Shown: positions 1 through 8,664, counted from the first letter of the stretch. The stretch is DNA of 64,000 nucleotides from an uncultured Subdoligranulum sp. (GCA_945830575.1 CALZZE010000001.1:186001-250000), one strand, 5' to 3'. The notes: generated by a model not told the origin, from the sequence alone. Made by a program: numbers and translations.

Positions 1-746
1 GCGTGACCTTTGATTCACTGGCCCAGATGAACCCCGACCTGCTCTCACTGGAGCAGGAGATCCCCGCCGGCACCGAGCTGATCATCGGCGCGGAATCGCC
101 GGAACTGCTGAAAGTGAAGGTGGTGCACCGCCAGACCTATCTGGAGGACATCCCCTTTGAGACCATCACCACCGAATCCAGCGACTATGATTTCGGCAAG
201 ACGGTGGTCACGCAGGAGGGCGCCACGGGTGTGCAGGAGGTCACGCAGGACCTGACCTACATCGACGGCAGCCTCAGCTCGGTGGACATCGTCAAGGTGA
301 ACGTGCTGCAAAGCGCCACGCCCAAGCTGGTCACCAAGGGCACCAAGCTCAAGAGCGGCATGGTGGCGCAGGTGGGCTCGGGCCAGTTCGTCTGGCCGGT
401 ACCCCAGTATAAGTATGTCAGCCGCTGGATGGGCAACGGCCACAACGGTGCGGACATCTGTGCCGCCTACGGTGTGCCCATCATCGCGTCGGATTCCGGC
501 GTGGTCGTGACCGCCACCTACCATTGGAGCTACGGCAACTATGTGGTCATCGACCACGGCAATGGCTGGCGTACCCTGTACGGACACATGTCCTCCATCG
601 CGGTGTCGTCGGGACAGGGCGTGGCCCGCGGGCAGGTCATCGGCTACATCGGTTCCACCGGCAACTCCACGGGCAACCACTGCCACTTTGAAATGTACCA
701 GAACGGCGTACGTGTCAGCGCCCGGAACTTCTTCGGCGGGCTGTGA
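1..746 (+). CDS. Cell-wall peptidase, LysM-G5-M23 type (5' end outside window)
   Basis: The frame is already open at the window edge, so the N-terminus is missing; the GTG at position 3 is probably internal. The visible part begins with the tail of a LysM-like peptidoglycan-binding repeat (about residues 1-28). A G5 domain follows (about 36-115), then a C-terminal M23 zinc endopeptidase domain (about 140-235). The M23 zinc ligands are visible as H147 and D151 in HNGAD and H228 in HCH, with a further His at 195 (YGHM). The family cuts cross-bridge or stem peptides of peptidoglycan outside the cell. It is followed by the murA promoter, which fits a wall-remodelling neighbourhood. Domain order is clear; the exact substrate and the signal peptide cannot be seen. 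Confidence 0.9.
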   Translation, partial: VTFDSLAQMNPDLLSLEQEIPAGTELIIGAESPELLKVKVVHRQTYLEDIPFETITTESSDYDFGKTVVTQEGATGVQEVTQDLTYIDGSLSSVDIVKVNVLQSATPKLVTKGTKLKSGMVAQVGSGQFVWPVPQYKYVSRWMGNGHNGADICAAYGVPIIASDSGVVVTATYHWSYGNYVVIDHGNGWRTLYGHMSSIAVSSGQGVARGQVIGYIGSTGNSTGNHCHFEMYQNGVRVSARNFFGGL

Positions 747-824
747 TTGCATACAAAAATTTCTCGGTCCCATGACATTGTTTCACATAATTTACAAATT
801 GTGTACAAATACTAAGGACAGGAC

Positions 825-853
825 TTTTCAAAGCAGCGAAAAAGATGTATAAT
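825..853 (+). promoter_or_regulatory. Sigma-A promoter for murA
   Basis: A perfect -10 (TATAAT, 848-853) lies 17 nt after a weak -35 (TTTTCA, 825-830). It sits in an AT-rich gap after the peptidase gene and leaves a leader of about 95 nt before the murA start. Confidence 0.6.
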
Positions 854-953
854 AGACTGGTGCATGGGAATGCAGGCGCTCACGTGCGCCCTCCTCTGCC
901 AAAGACAGACCATGCCGCGGCCGCCTTTGCGGCGACTCAAAGGAGAGTTTATT

Positions 954-2237
954 TTGGAAAAGTTTGTGATTCGGGGAGGCAAGCCCTTGTGCGGGGATGT
1001 TGTCATCGGCGGCGCCAAAAACGCTGCGGTGGCCATCCTGCCCGCCACCATTCTGGCCAAGGGCAAGTGCGTCATCGAAAATCTGCCCTGTATCAGTGAT
1101 GTGATGGCTTCGCTCCAGATTCTCAGCGAGCTGGGCGCCAGCATCCGCATGGTCAGCCGCAATATTTACGAGATCGACACCACCCATATCGACTGTACCG
1201 AAGTTTCCAACGAGCTTTCCCGCCAGATGCGCGCCAGCTATTATTTCCTCGGTGCGCTGCTGGGCCGGTTCGGTTCGGGACAGGTCGCCATGCCGGGAGG
1301 CTGCAACCTTGGCCCCCGCCCCATTGACCAGCATCTCAAGGCGTTCACCGCCATGGGCGCGCAGGACTCGGTGGAATATGGCATGATCCGTGTGACGGCG
1401 CAGGACCTCCACGGCGCGCATGTGTTTTTTGATACCGTTTCGGTGGGGGCCACCATGAACGCCATGCTGGCCGCCGCCACCGCGCAGGGCACCACCATTC
1501 TGGAAAATGTGGCCCGGGAACCCCATGTGGTGGACCTGGCAAACTGCCTCAACCTGATGGGGGCGGATATCCACGGCGCAGGCACCGACGTCATCAAAAT
1601 CCGCGGCGTGAAAGAGCTGCACGGCTGCACCTATTCCGTCATCCCCGACCAGATCGAGGCGGGCAGCTACATGGTGGCCGCCGCCATCACGGCGGGCGAT
1701 GTGACGCTGCATAACGTGATTCCCAAGCATCTGGAGCCCATCAGCGCCAAGCTGATCAGCGCCGGATGCGAGATTACCGAATTTGACGATGCGCTGCGCA
1801 TCCGCCGCACCGGCCCGCTGCGTCCCCTGAAAATCAAAACCATGCCCCATCCCGGGTTCCCCACCGACATGCAGCCGCTGATGACGGTGCTGATGACGCT
1901 GGCGGAAGGAACCTCCATCGTCACCGAGGGCATCTGGGAAAACCGGTTCCGTTATGTGGATGAGCTGATCCACATGGGCGCCAGAATCCGTGTGGACGGT
2001 CAGGTGGCCGTTGTTGAGGGCGTAAAGGAGCTGCATCCCGCGCCGCTGCGCGCCACCGATCTGCGGGCCGGCGCTGCCATGGTGATGGCGGCTCTTGCCA
2101 CCAGCGGCACCAGTGAGATCGACGAGACGGTGCATATCGAGCGCGGCTACGAGAACATCGTGGAGAAACTGCAGGAACTGGGCGCGGATATCCGCCGCGT
2201 GGAGGTGCCTGTCAGCGCCATCTCCCGGGCGATTTGA
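954..2237 (+). CDS. murA: UDP-N-acetylglucosamine 1-carboxyvinyltransferase
   Basis: Cytoplasmic enzyme of the first committed peptidoglycan step: it transfers enolpyruvate from PEP to UDP-GlcNAc. I chose the TTG at 954 because AAAGGAG lies 9 nt upstream and the protein then starts MEKFVIRGGKPLCG, as MurA proteins do; the frame is open further upstream to 864 but without a ribosome site. The length is 427 aa, normal for the family. The PEP-reactive, fosfomycin-target cysteine is present as C117 in the loop PGGCNLGPRPID, and the N-terminal GGAKNAA motif is intact. Many Firmicutes carry two murA paralogues, and which one this is cannot be decided here. Confidence 0.96.
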   Translation: MEKFVIRGGKPLCGDVVIGGAKNAAVAILPATILAKGKCVIENLPCISDVMASLQILSELGASIRMVSRNIYEIDTTHIDCTEVSNELSRQMRASYYFLGALLGRFGSGQVAMPGGCNLGPRPIDQHLKAFTAMGAQDSVEYGMIRVTAQDLHGAHVFFDTVSVGATMNAMLAAATAQGTTILENVAREPHVVDLANCLNLMGADIHGAGTDVIKIRGVKELHGCTYSVIPDQIEAGSYMVAAAITAGDVTLHNVIPKHLEPISAKLISAGCEITEFDDALRIRRTGPLRPLKIKTMPHPGFPTDMQPLMTVLMTLAEGTSIVTEGIWENRFRYVDELIHMGARIRVDGQVAVVEGVKELHPAPLRATDLRAGAAMVMAALATSGTSEIDETVHIERGYENIVEKLQELGADIRRVEVPVSAISRAI

Positions 2238-2246
2238 AAATAAGCT

Positions 2247-2278
2247 GCCCTCCTCTTTTTGGGGGAGGGCATTTTCTG
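2247..2278 (+). terminator. Rho-independent terminator after murA
   Basis: GCCCTCC (2247-2253) pairs with GGAGGGC (2264-2270). A short, interrupted T-rich tail follows (ATTTTCT). It lies in the short gap before the next gene, so it may be leaky. Confidence 0.6.
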
Positions 2279-2296
2279 TGAAGAAAAGGACGTAAC

Positions 2297-3085
2297 ATGG
2301 CACTGTTTACCACACTGTACTCCGGTTCCTCCGGCAACTGCGGGCTGGTGCTCTGCGAGGACAAATACCTGCTGGTGGATATGGGCAAAAGCTGCCGCAC
2401 CACCCTCACGGCGCTGCGCAGTCTGGGCCTTTCGGTGAGCGACTGCGAGGGCATCCTGCTCACCCATGAACACTCCGACCATGTGGCGGGGCTGGACACC
2501 TTTCTCAAGCATTACAGCGTGCCGGTGTATGGCCGGGCGGACACGCTGGAAATGCTGGAAAGCCGTGGCACGCTGCCCCCGGCCATTGACGCCATCGCCA
2601 TGGACGGCCGGCGGGAGGATGTGGGCGGCTTCGTGGTGGAGAGCTTTCCCACCAGCCATGACGTGCCCTGCTGCGGCTACCGCATCCGGACGCCGGACGG
2701 ACGAAGCATGGCCATCGCCACCGACCTTGGCATCTGCACGCCGGTGGTCCAGCAGGCGCTGGCGGGCAATGATCTGGTGGCGCTGGAGGCCAACTATGAT
2801 GCGTTCAGCCTGCATGGCGGGCCGTATCCCTACTATCTGAAGGTGCGCATCGCCAGCGACCGGGGCCATCTGGACAACAAGGCCTGCGCAGCGGAGATCC
2901 TGGATCTGGTGCAGGACGGCTGCAAGAAGTTTGCCCTGTGCCATCTGAGCCAGACCAACAACTCGCCGGAGCTGGCGCTCACCACCGTGTACAATGTGCT
3001 GCTGGCGGCGGGCATCCAGCCCGGACGGGATGTGCTGATTCAGGCGCAGAGCCGCAGCAAGGTCAGCCCCTACATAGAATTTTAA
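2297..3085 (+). CDS. walJ: WalJ/YycJ-like metallo-beta-lactamase-fold hydrolase
   Basis: A 262-aa cytoplasmic MBL-fold protein with the metal-binding motif THEHSDH at residues 56-62 and the N-terminal YSGSSGN motif typical of the YycJ/WalJ subfamily. In Bacillus and Streptococcus this family lies beside the walRK genes and affects coordination of replication with division. Here it sits next to rlmH, a pairing also seen near the wal locus of other Firmicutes, but walRK are not in this window. The start is supported by AAGGA upstream of the ATG. The family assignment is firm; the physiological substrate (possibly nucleic acid) is not known from the sequence. Confidence 0.88.
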   Translation: MALFTTLYSGSSGNCGLVLCEDKYLLVDMGKSCRTTLTALRSLGLSVSDCEGILLTHEHSDHVAGLDTFLKHYSVPVYGRADTLEMLESRGTLPPAIDAIAMDGRREDVGGFVVESFPTSHDVPCCGYRIRTPDGRSMAIATDLGICTPVVQQALAGNDLVALEANYDAFSLHGGPYPYYLKVRIASDRGHLDNKACAAEILDLVQDGCKKFALCHLSQTNNSPELALTTVYNVLLAAGIQPGRDVLIQAQSRSKVSPYIEF

Positions 3086-3095
3086 GGGGGACGCC

Positions 3096-3581
3096 GTGCA
3101 GAACATCGACTTGATTTGTGTGGGCAAGCTCAACGCCGCCTACTTTGCGGCGGGGGTGGCGGAGTACCAGAAACGCCTGTCCGCCTTTTACAATTTCCGC
3201 ATCATCGAACTGCCGGAAGCTGCCATTGCAGACAAAAACGCCAGCGAAGCCTCCATTCAGAAAGCCCTGCAAAAGGAAGGAGAGGCTATTCTGGCCGCAC
3301 GCCGCAAGGGGGCGTTTCTGGCTGCGCTCTGCGTGGAGGGCAAGTCTGTGTCCAGTGAGGAACTGGCCGACTTGATTTCCCGGCAGGCGCTCAGCGGGGC
3401 AGGGGACATGGCCTTTGTCATTGGCTCCTCCCATGGGCTGTCGCCGCAGGTCAAGGCGGCGGCCAGCGCCAAAATCAGTCTGGGTCGCATCACGCTGCCC
3501 CATCAGCTGGCGCGTCTGGTACTCACGGAACAGCTGTACCGGGCCGCCACCATCAATGCAGGTATGAAATACCACAAATAA
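3096..3581 (+). CDS. rlmH: 23S rRNA (pseudouridine1915-N3)-methyltransferase
   Basis: A 161-aa SPOUT-fold methyltransferase that modifies pseudouridine 1915 in helix 69 of 23S rRNA. The start is GTG at 3096, preceded by AAGGGGG at 3084-3090. The family length is about 159 aa. The C-terminal SAM-binding trefoil is visible as FVIGSSHGLSPQV, followed by LPHQLARLVLTEQLYRA and the terminal NAGMKYHK. It follows the WalJ-like gene by 10 nt and is almost certainly co-transcribed with it. Confidence 0.96.
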   Translation: MQNIDLICVGKLNAAYFAAGVAEYQKRLSAFYNFRIIELPEAAIADKNASEASIQKALQKEGEAILAARRKGAFLAALCVEGKSVSSEELADLISRQALSGAGDMAFVIGSSHGLSPQVKAAASAKISLGRITLPHQLARLVLTEQLYRAATINAGMKYHK

Positions 3582-3588
3582 CGGAGAA

Positions 3589-4212
3589 ATGATTCAACAG
3601 ATTTTCAAAGAAAGCAAGCTGTCCTCCTGTCTTATGACGATGCTGGGCAGCGCCATTCTGGCCTTTGGGCTGTACCATGTCCACTCCATGTCCGGCGTGA
3701 CGGAGGGCGGCGTGCTGGGTCTGAACCTGCTTTTGGAGCATTGGTTCGGCATCTCGCCGTCCATCACCAACTTTGTGGCCAGCACCATCTGCTATGTCAT
3801 GGGCTGGCGGCTGCTGGGCAAGACCTTTTTGTTCTATTCGGCGGTATCCGCTGTCAGCTTTTCGGTGGCCTACCGTATTCTGGAGCGGTTCCCGCCGCTG
3901 TGGCCCCAGCTGTACCAGCATCCGCTGCTGGCCGCCGTGCTGGGCGCGCTGTTCGTGGGCGTCGGCACCGGGCTGGTGGTCCGGGTGGGCGGCGCGACCA
4001 GCGGCGATGACGCGCTGGCCATGTGTCTCTCTCAGGTCACGGGGGTGCGCATCCAGTGGGTGTATCTGATCAGCGACCTTTCCATTCTGGCGCTGTCCAT
4101 TTCCTACATTCCGCTGCGGCGCATCGCCTATTCGCTGCTGACGGTCATTTTGTCCGGCCAGCTCATCGGCTTTGTGCAGCGGGCGGGCAAACCGCCGGAA
4201 GAAACCGCATAG
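3589..4212 (+). CDS. YitT-family integral membrane protein
   Basis: A 207-aa protein with about five or six hydrophobic segments. The YitT (DUF161) core is recognisable from GVTEGGVLGLNLLL near the N-terminus and VRVGGATSGDDALAM in the middle. Many family members carry a C-terminal cytoplasmic DUF2179 domain; this protein stops right after the membrane part, so it is a short form. The start ATG follows rlmH by 7 nt with GGAG upstream, so it is likely in the same transcript. The transported substrate, if any, is unknown. Confidence 0.8.
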   Translation: MIQQIFKESKLSSCLMTMLGSAILAFGLYHVHSMSGVTEGGVLGLNLLLEHWFGISPSITNFVASTICYVMGWRLLGKTFLFYSAVSAVSFSVAYRILERFPPLWPQLYQHPLLAAVLGALFVGVGTGLVVRVGGATSGDDALAMCLSQVTGVRIQWVYLISDLSILALSISYIPLRRIAYSLLTVILSGQLIGFVQRAGKPPEETA

Positions 4213-4216
4213 TGAA

Positions 4217-4252
4217 AAAACTGCCCACCGGCGCGAACCGGTGGGCAGTTTT
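4217..4252. terminator. Bidirectional terminator between convergent genes
   Basis: A 15-bp perfect stem (4217-4231 with 4238-4252) is built on ACTGCCCACCGG and CCGGTGGGCAGT. Runs of A on the left and T on the right let it act on both strands. It separates the YitT-like gene (+) from the hydrogenase (-). Confidence 0.85.
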
Positions 4253-4262
4253 AGGTAGTGCC

Positions 4263-5786
4263 TTAATATTTCAGCAGCTCCAGACCTTCCTTGTAGGGGG
4301 TCTCGTCGCAGTTCTTCTTGGTGCTCTTGGACTTGAGAATTTTCAGCATGGCAGCGCTCTTGGCCGGGTCAGCGATGGTGCCCGCGCCCGCGATGCAGCC
4401 GCCGGGGCAGGCCATGCCTTCCAGCAGGTAGCCGTTGTACTTGCCGGCCTTTGCCATGGTCAGCAGCTTGCGGCACTCGCTCAGGCCGGTGGCGCTGGCG
4501 ACCTTGACTTCACGCTCCGGGTCGATCTTCTTGATGACGTTCACAACGGCCTGTGCCACGCCGCCCGCCACCGCAAAGCCGCGGCCGTCGGCGCTGGCGG
4601 ACTGCAGGTTGGTGTTGGGCTCCTCGGGGAACTCCGAGAAATCCACGGCCTTGGCCTCAAACAGGCCCATCAGTTCCTCAAAGGTCAGCACGAAGTCCAC
4701 CTCGCTGCGCACGGTGCGGCGGGCGGCCTCCAGCTTTTTGGCGGCGCAGGGTCCGATGAAGCAGATACGTGCGTTCTTGTCCACCTGCTTGACCAGACGG
4801 GCGGTCAGCACCATGGGCGTCATGGCCATCGAGATGCAGTCCGCGTGGTCGGGGAACAGCTTTTTGGCCATCATGCTCCAGGCGGGGCAGCAGGAGGTGG
4901 CCATGAAGGGATGCTCGGCGGGAACCTCCTTCATGAAGTCCTGCGCCTCATCGATGGCGCACAGGTCAGCGCCCACGGCGACCTCCGCGATGTCCGCGAA
5001 GCCCAGCGCACGGATGGCGGAGCGCAGCTTGCCGGGGGTCAGGCCGGGGAACTGGTTGATGAACGCAGGAGCCACAATGGCAATGACCCGGTCGCCCCGC
5101 TTGATGGACTGGATGAGCTGGAAGATCTGGCTCTTGTCCACGATGGCGCCGAAGGGGCAGTTCACAAGGCACATGCCGCAGGACACGCACTTGTCGTAAT
5201 CGATGTCGGCGCGGCCGTATTCATCGGAATGGATGGCGCCCATGCCGCAGGCGGCGGCGCAGGGACGGTCGATCTTGACGATGGCGCCGTAGGGGCAGGC
5301 GTTGACGCAGCGGCCGCACTTGACGCATTTCTCCTGATCAATATGGCTGCGCCCGTTGAGGAAGCTGATGGCCTTCTTGGGGCAGACCTCCTGGCAGGGG
5401 TGCGCCAGACAACTCTGGCACAGCTGGCTGACCTTGATGATCTTCTCGGGGCACTTGTTGCAGGCAAACTTGATGACGTTGATGAGAGGCGGCTCATAGT
5501 ACTTGTCCGCGATGACGCTTTGCTCCAGATTGTCGGTGGCGGGCACGCTCTCGTTGATGGGGCGCAGGGACAGGCCCATCGCCAGACGGATGCGCTCCGA
5601 CACGATGGCTCTCTCCAAAAAGATGCTGCTGCGCATGTTGCCTTCCTCGCCGGGGATGATGCGGTAGGGCAGCTCTTTCAGCAGATAGGCATAATCCTGC
5701 ATGTCGTCCACTTCGTAGGCCATGCGGGCCACCTCGGTGAACACCTTTCGCCGAATGTCGGTGACAGGGGTGTAGATTCCTCTCAT
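4263..5786 (-). CDS. Monomeric [FeFe]-hydrogenase, group-B-like
   Basis: A 507-aa cytoplasmic iron-sulfur enzyme expected to evolve or oxidise H2. I start it at the ATG at 5786, with GAAGGAG 8 nt upstream, rather than at the earlier in-frame ATG at 5837. The N-terminal third binds several 4Fe-4S clusters: C123/C126/C131/C135, C154/C157/C160/C164 (CVKCGRCVNACP) and C200/C203/C206/C210 (CVSCGMCLVNCP), plus C176/C180. The H-cluster ligands are present: TSCCPAW with C299/C300, FIGPC with C347, and MACPGGC with C460/C464. GPC in place of the common MPC, together with the PGGC form, suggests group B. No NADH- or formate-linked partner subunit is adjacent, so ferredoxin is the likely electron carrier (inference). 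Maturases HydEFG are not in the window. Confidence 0.9.
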   Translation of the reverse strand: MRGIYTPVTDIRRKVFTEVARMAYEVDDMQDYAYLLKELPYRIIPGEEGNMRSSIFLERAIVSERIRLAMGLSLRPINESVPATDNLEQSVIADKYYEPPLINVIKFACNKCPEKIIKVSQLCQSCLAHPCQEVCPKKAISFLNGRSHIDQEKCVKCGRCVNACPYGAIVKIDRPCAAACGMGAIHSDEYGRADIDYDKCVSCGMCLVNCPFGAIVDKSQIFQLIQSIKRGDRVIAIVAPAFINQFPGLTPGKLRSAIRALGFADIAEVAVGADLCAIDEAQDFMKEVPAEHPFMATSCCPAWSMMAKKLFPDHADCISMAMTPMVLTARLVKQVDKNARICFIGPCAAKKLEAARRTVRSEVDFVLTFEELMGLFEAKAVDFSEFPEEPNTNLQSASADGRGFAVAGGVAQAVVNVIKKIDPEREVKVASATGLSECRKLLTMAKAGKYNGYLLEGMACPGGCIAGAGTIADPAKSAAMLKILKSKSTKKNCDETPYKEGLELLKY

Positions 5787-5867
5787 ACGAACAACTCCTT
5801 CATACAGTTCCGTAAACCATGGGGGTAAACCGCCCACCCTCCGGGGCGGCGAATGCCGTTAAATTTA

Positions 5868-5886
5868 TAACAGGACATTCCTGTTA
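5868..5886. promoter_or_regulatory. Perfect palindrome at the hydrogenase transcription start
   Basis: TAACAGGA-cat-TCCTGTTA is an 8-bp perfect inverted repeat with a 3-nt centre. It begins 3 nt downstream of the minus-strand -10 and would cover the transcription start, the usual place for a repressor operator. I do not recognise the cognate regulator; it does not match the Rex or HcpR consensus I know. Confidence 0.6.
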
Positions 5887-5888
5887 CT

Positions 5889-5917
5889 ATCATACCAAGA
5901 GACAGCGGTTTTGGCAA
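5889..5917 (-). promoter_or_regulatory. Sigma-A promoter for the hydrogenase gene
   Basis: Reading the minus strand, -35 TTGCCA (5912-5917) and -10 TATGAT (5889-5894) are separated by exactly 17 nt. The 5' leader is about 95 nt. Confidence 0.75.
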
Positions 5918-5967
5918 GAGGGCTTACCTGTTTTTTTGCGTAAAATTTTTGGATTTTTGTGCCGGAA

Positions 5968-7263
5968 TTACACGCTGGCCCGGCAGCGTCTGCCGTCCCA
6001 TTCGCCAAGCGTTACCGTCACGATGTCGCCGCTTTGTCTGCCCGGCGCGGTGACCACCACCGGCAGATATTGACGGGTGTAGCCGGTGAAGGTGTTGGCG
6101 GAAAGCGGCGTTTCCAGCAGCACGCTGGCAGTGCGCCCCGCCATGGCGGCGGCCAGCCGGGCGCGCTCCGCCTCCACGGCGGCGGTCATGCGGCGGCTGC
6201 GGGCTTCCTTCTCACTCTCCGGCAGCTGGCCGGGGAAGTCGTAGGCGGGGGTGCCCTCCCGGCGGGAGTAGGGGAATACATGTACCTTCAAAAAATGCTG
6301 ACTGAGCACAAAGGCCATGCTGTCGGCAAAATCCTCCTCGGTCTCGCCGGGGAATCCCACAATGACGTCGGTGGTCAGGCTGAGTTCGTCTTCTCCGAAA
6401 GCCTCCCTCAGCTGCGCGGCCACGGCGGCAAACTGGTCGGCGGTGTAAGGGCGGCGCATGGCCCGCAGCGTTTTGCTGCAGCCGCTTTGCAGGCTCAGGT
6501 GGAACTGGGGACACAGCTTTTTCACCGCGGCCAGACGCCGGATATCCTCTTCATGGAGCATGTCCGGGTCAAGGCTGCCCAGCCGGATGCGCTCGATGCC
6601 CGGCACTTCGGCCGCCGTCTCCACCAGCTCCACCAGCGAGGTGCCGGTGTCGGTGCCGTAGCTGGGCAGGCTGATGGCGGTGAGTACCACCTCCTTGTAG
6701 CCGGACTCCGCCAGCCGCCAAAGTTCCTCCAGAACACTCTCCTCGCTGCGGCTGCGCACCGGGCCGCGGGCGCGGGGGATGACGCAGTAGGCGCACTGCC
6801 GTCCGCAGCCGTCCTCCACCTTCACAAAGGCGCGGGTGTGCTCGGCAAACCTGTCCATGGGCAGTTCCTCAAACTGCTCGCCCTTGTGATGGGGGCGGAT
6901 GTCCACCACCCGGGTCTCCTCGCCGTCCAACACCTTCCGCACGTCCTCTAAAATGGCCCGGCGGCTGCCGCTGCCGGTCACCACATCCGCCTCCGCGATG
7001 GCGGCAGCTTCCTCCGGGAAGGCCTGCGGATAGCACCCGGTCAGCACCGTCACCGCGCCGGGGTTTTCCCGCTTGGCGCGGCGCAGCCATTTGCGGCTTT
7101 TCTGGTCTCCGAAGTTGGTCACGGTACAGCTGTTCACCACGTACACATCCGCCGGCTCGCCGCCGGGCACCACCGTGTAGCCGCTGTGCTCAAACAGCTG
7201 GGCCAGTGCGCCGGTCTCGTTCTGATTCACCTTGCAGCCAAGGGTATAAAAGGTCACACGCAT
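5968..7263 (-). CDS. mtaB: tRNA t6A37 methylthiotransferase
   Basis: A 431-aa radical SAM enzyme that converts t6A37 to ms2t6A37 in tRNAs reading ANN codons. I place the start at the ATG at 7263 (MRVTFYTLGCKVNQ), preceded by AAAGGA; the open frame runs upstream without homology. The N-terminal UPF0004 domain holds the auxiliary cluster cysteines C10, C46 and C77. The radical SAM cluster is C153/C157/C160 (CGRQCAYC). The C-terminal part (about 370-431) looks like a TRAM RNA-binding domain. MtaB and MiaB are close relatives; the short N-terminus and the GCKVNQNET motif favour MtaB. Confidence 0.94.
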   Translation of the reverse strand: MRVTFYTLGCKVNQNETGALAQLFEHSGYTVVPGGEPADVYVVNSCTVTNFGDQKSRKWLRRAKRENPGAVTVLTGCYPQAFPEEAAAIAEADVVTGSGSRRAILEDVRKVLDGEETRVVDIRPHHKGEQFEELPMDRFAEHTRAFVKVEDGCGRQCAYCVIPRARGPVRSRSEESVLEELWRLAESGYKEVVLTAISLPSYGTDTGTSLVELVETAAEVPGIERIRLGSLDPDMLHEEDIRRLAAVKKLCPQFHLSLQSGCSKTLRAMRRPYTADQFAAVAAQLREAFGEDELSLTTDVIVGFPGETEEDFADSMAFVLSQHFLKVHVFPYSRREGTPAYDFPGQLPESEKEARSRRMTAAVEAERARLAAAMAGRTASVLLETPLSANTFTGYTRQYLPVVVTAPGRQSGDIVTVTLGEWDGRRCRASV

Positions 7264-7296
7264 AGTTTCAATCCTTTTTTTCACAGTCTTGTTTAC

Positions 7297-7325
7297 ATTA
7301 TAAACAAAAACGGCGCAAAGCACAA
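7297..7325 (-). promoter_or_regulatory. Promoter for mtaB
   Basis: On the minus strand, -10 TATAAT (7297-7302) lies 17 nt from a -35 of TTGTGC (7320-7325), giving a leader of about 25 nt with AAAGGA. Confidence 0.6.
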
Positions 7326-7388
7326 GGGGCATACCCGGACGCATCGCGGCATACCCTATACTGAACATTCTGAACAGGGGGCATTGCC

Positions 7389-8558
7389 ATGAAAAAACGC
7401 ACCGTGACTCTCATTTTGTGCCTGCTGCTGGCGCTGTTCAGCATGGTGCGTGCCCACGCCGAGGCCATCACCCCCGCCACCACCGCGGATTTTGACCTGC
7501 CCTGCAAGGCGGCCATCCTTGTGGATGAGGATTCCGGGACGGTGCTTTATGAGAAAAACGCTGATGAGCGCCGTCCCATTGCCTCCATCACCAAGGTGAT
7601 GACGCTGCTGTTGACCTTTGAGGCACTGGAGGCGGGCAAGATCCAGCTCACCGACATCGTTCCCGTCAGCGAACACGCCTACAGCATGGGCGGCAGCCAG
7701 ATCTGGCTGGAGCCGGGGGAGCAGATGACGCTGGAGGAGCTGCTCAAGGCCATCTGTATCTCCTCCGCCAACGATGCCGCCGTGGCAGTGGCAGAATTCG
7801 TGGGCGGCAGCGAGGGCGTGTTCGTGCAGGCCATGAATGACCGGGCCGCCGAACTGGGCATGCCCAGCACCCACTTTGAGAACGCCTGCGGGCTGGACGC
7901 ACCCAACCATCTGTCCACGGCCCGGGATGTGGCGGTGATGAGCCGGGAAATGCTGCTGCATCACAAGGAGATCGCCAATTACTGCACCATCTGGATGGAT
8001 TCCCTGCGAAACGGCCAGACCCAGCTGGTGAACACCAACAAGCTGCTGAAAAGCTACACCGGCACCACCGGCCTGAAAACCGGCACCACCAACGGCGCGG
8101 GGGTGTGCATCTCGGCCAGCGCTGAGCGGGACGGTCTGCGGCTCATCGCGGTGGTGCTGGGGTCGGATTCCGGCAAGGAGCGTTTTGCCGCCGCCACCAC
8201 GCTGCTGGACTACGGCTTTGCCAACTTCGAGAGTGCACAGGCCGCGCTGCCCGACGACGCGCCCAAGACGCTGCCCGTCACCCGGGGCACCACCGACACG
8301 GTGACGCTGCAATATGAGGCTCCCGGTCGGTATCTGGTGCGAAAAGGGGAGGCAGGCGGCTTGCAGACCACGCTGGAGCTGCCGGAGGAGATCGCCGCGC
8401 CGGTGGAGCTGGGCCAGAAGCTGGGCACCGTGACGCTGACCCAGAACGGCCAGACCCTGCAAAGCTGGCCGGTGACGGCCGCCGACAATGTGGAACAGCT
8501 CAGCTTTGGGTGGTGCCTGCGCCGTCTTGCCTCGGCGCTGCTGTCTAAGGGAACGTAG
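7389..8558 (+). CDS. D-alanyl-D-alanine carboxypeptidase (PBP5/6 family)
   Basis: A 389-aa secreted serine peptidase that trims the terminal D-Ala from peptidoglycan stem peptides. Residues 1-25 form a signal peptide ending AHA. The active-site triad is complete: S66 and K69 in SITK, S126 and N128 in SAN, and K230-T-G in KTG. A beta-rich C-terminal domain (about 280-375) and a short C-terminal helix rich in leucine and arginine, a likely membrane anchor, follow as in DacA/DacF. The start has AGGGGG upstream. It is transcribed divergently from mtaB. Whether it acts in vegetative growth (DacA) or sporulation (DacF/DacB) cannot be told. Confidence 0.93.
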   Translation: MKKRTVTLILCLLLALFSMVRAHAEAITPATTADFDLPCKAAILVDEDSGTVLYEKNADERRPIASITKVMTLLLTFEALEAGKIQLTDIVPVSEHAYSMGGSQIWLEPGEQMTLEELLKAICISSANDAAVAVAEFVGGSEGVFVQAMNDRAAELGMPSTHFENACGLDAPNHLSTARDVAVMSREMLLHHKEIANYCTIWMDSLRNGQTQLVNTNKLLKSYTGTTGLKTGTTNGAGVCISASAERDGLRLIAVVLGSDSGKERFAAATTLLDYGFANFESAQAALPDDAPKTLPVTRGTTDTVTLQYEAPGRYLVRKGEAGGLQTTLELPEEIAAPVELGQKLGTVTLTQNGQTLQSWPVTAADNVEQLSFGWCLRRLASALLSKGT

Positions 8559-8603
8559 CCACGTTTTTTTGTGCAAAATTCATGAAATACCTTCCGATTT
8601 CGC

Positions 8604-8632
8604 TTGACATTCTGTTGACAAAACGGTATCAT
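8604..8632 (+). promoter_or_regulatory. Strong sigma-A promoter for pgi
   Basis: Consensus -35 TTGACA (8604-8609), 17-nt spacer, -10 TATCAT (8627-8632). A second TTGACA occurs at 8615-8620 but its spacing is unsuitable. Confidence 0.85.
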
Positions 8633-8664
8633 AAAGGCAGAATAAACCAAAGGAGGAGTAAAAG

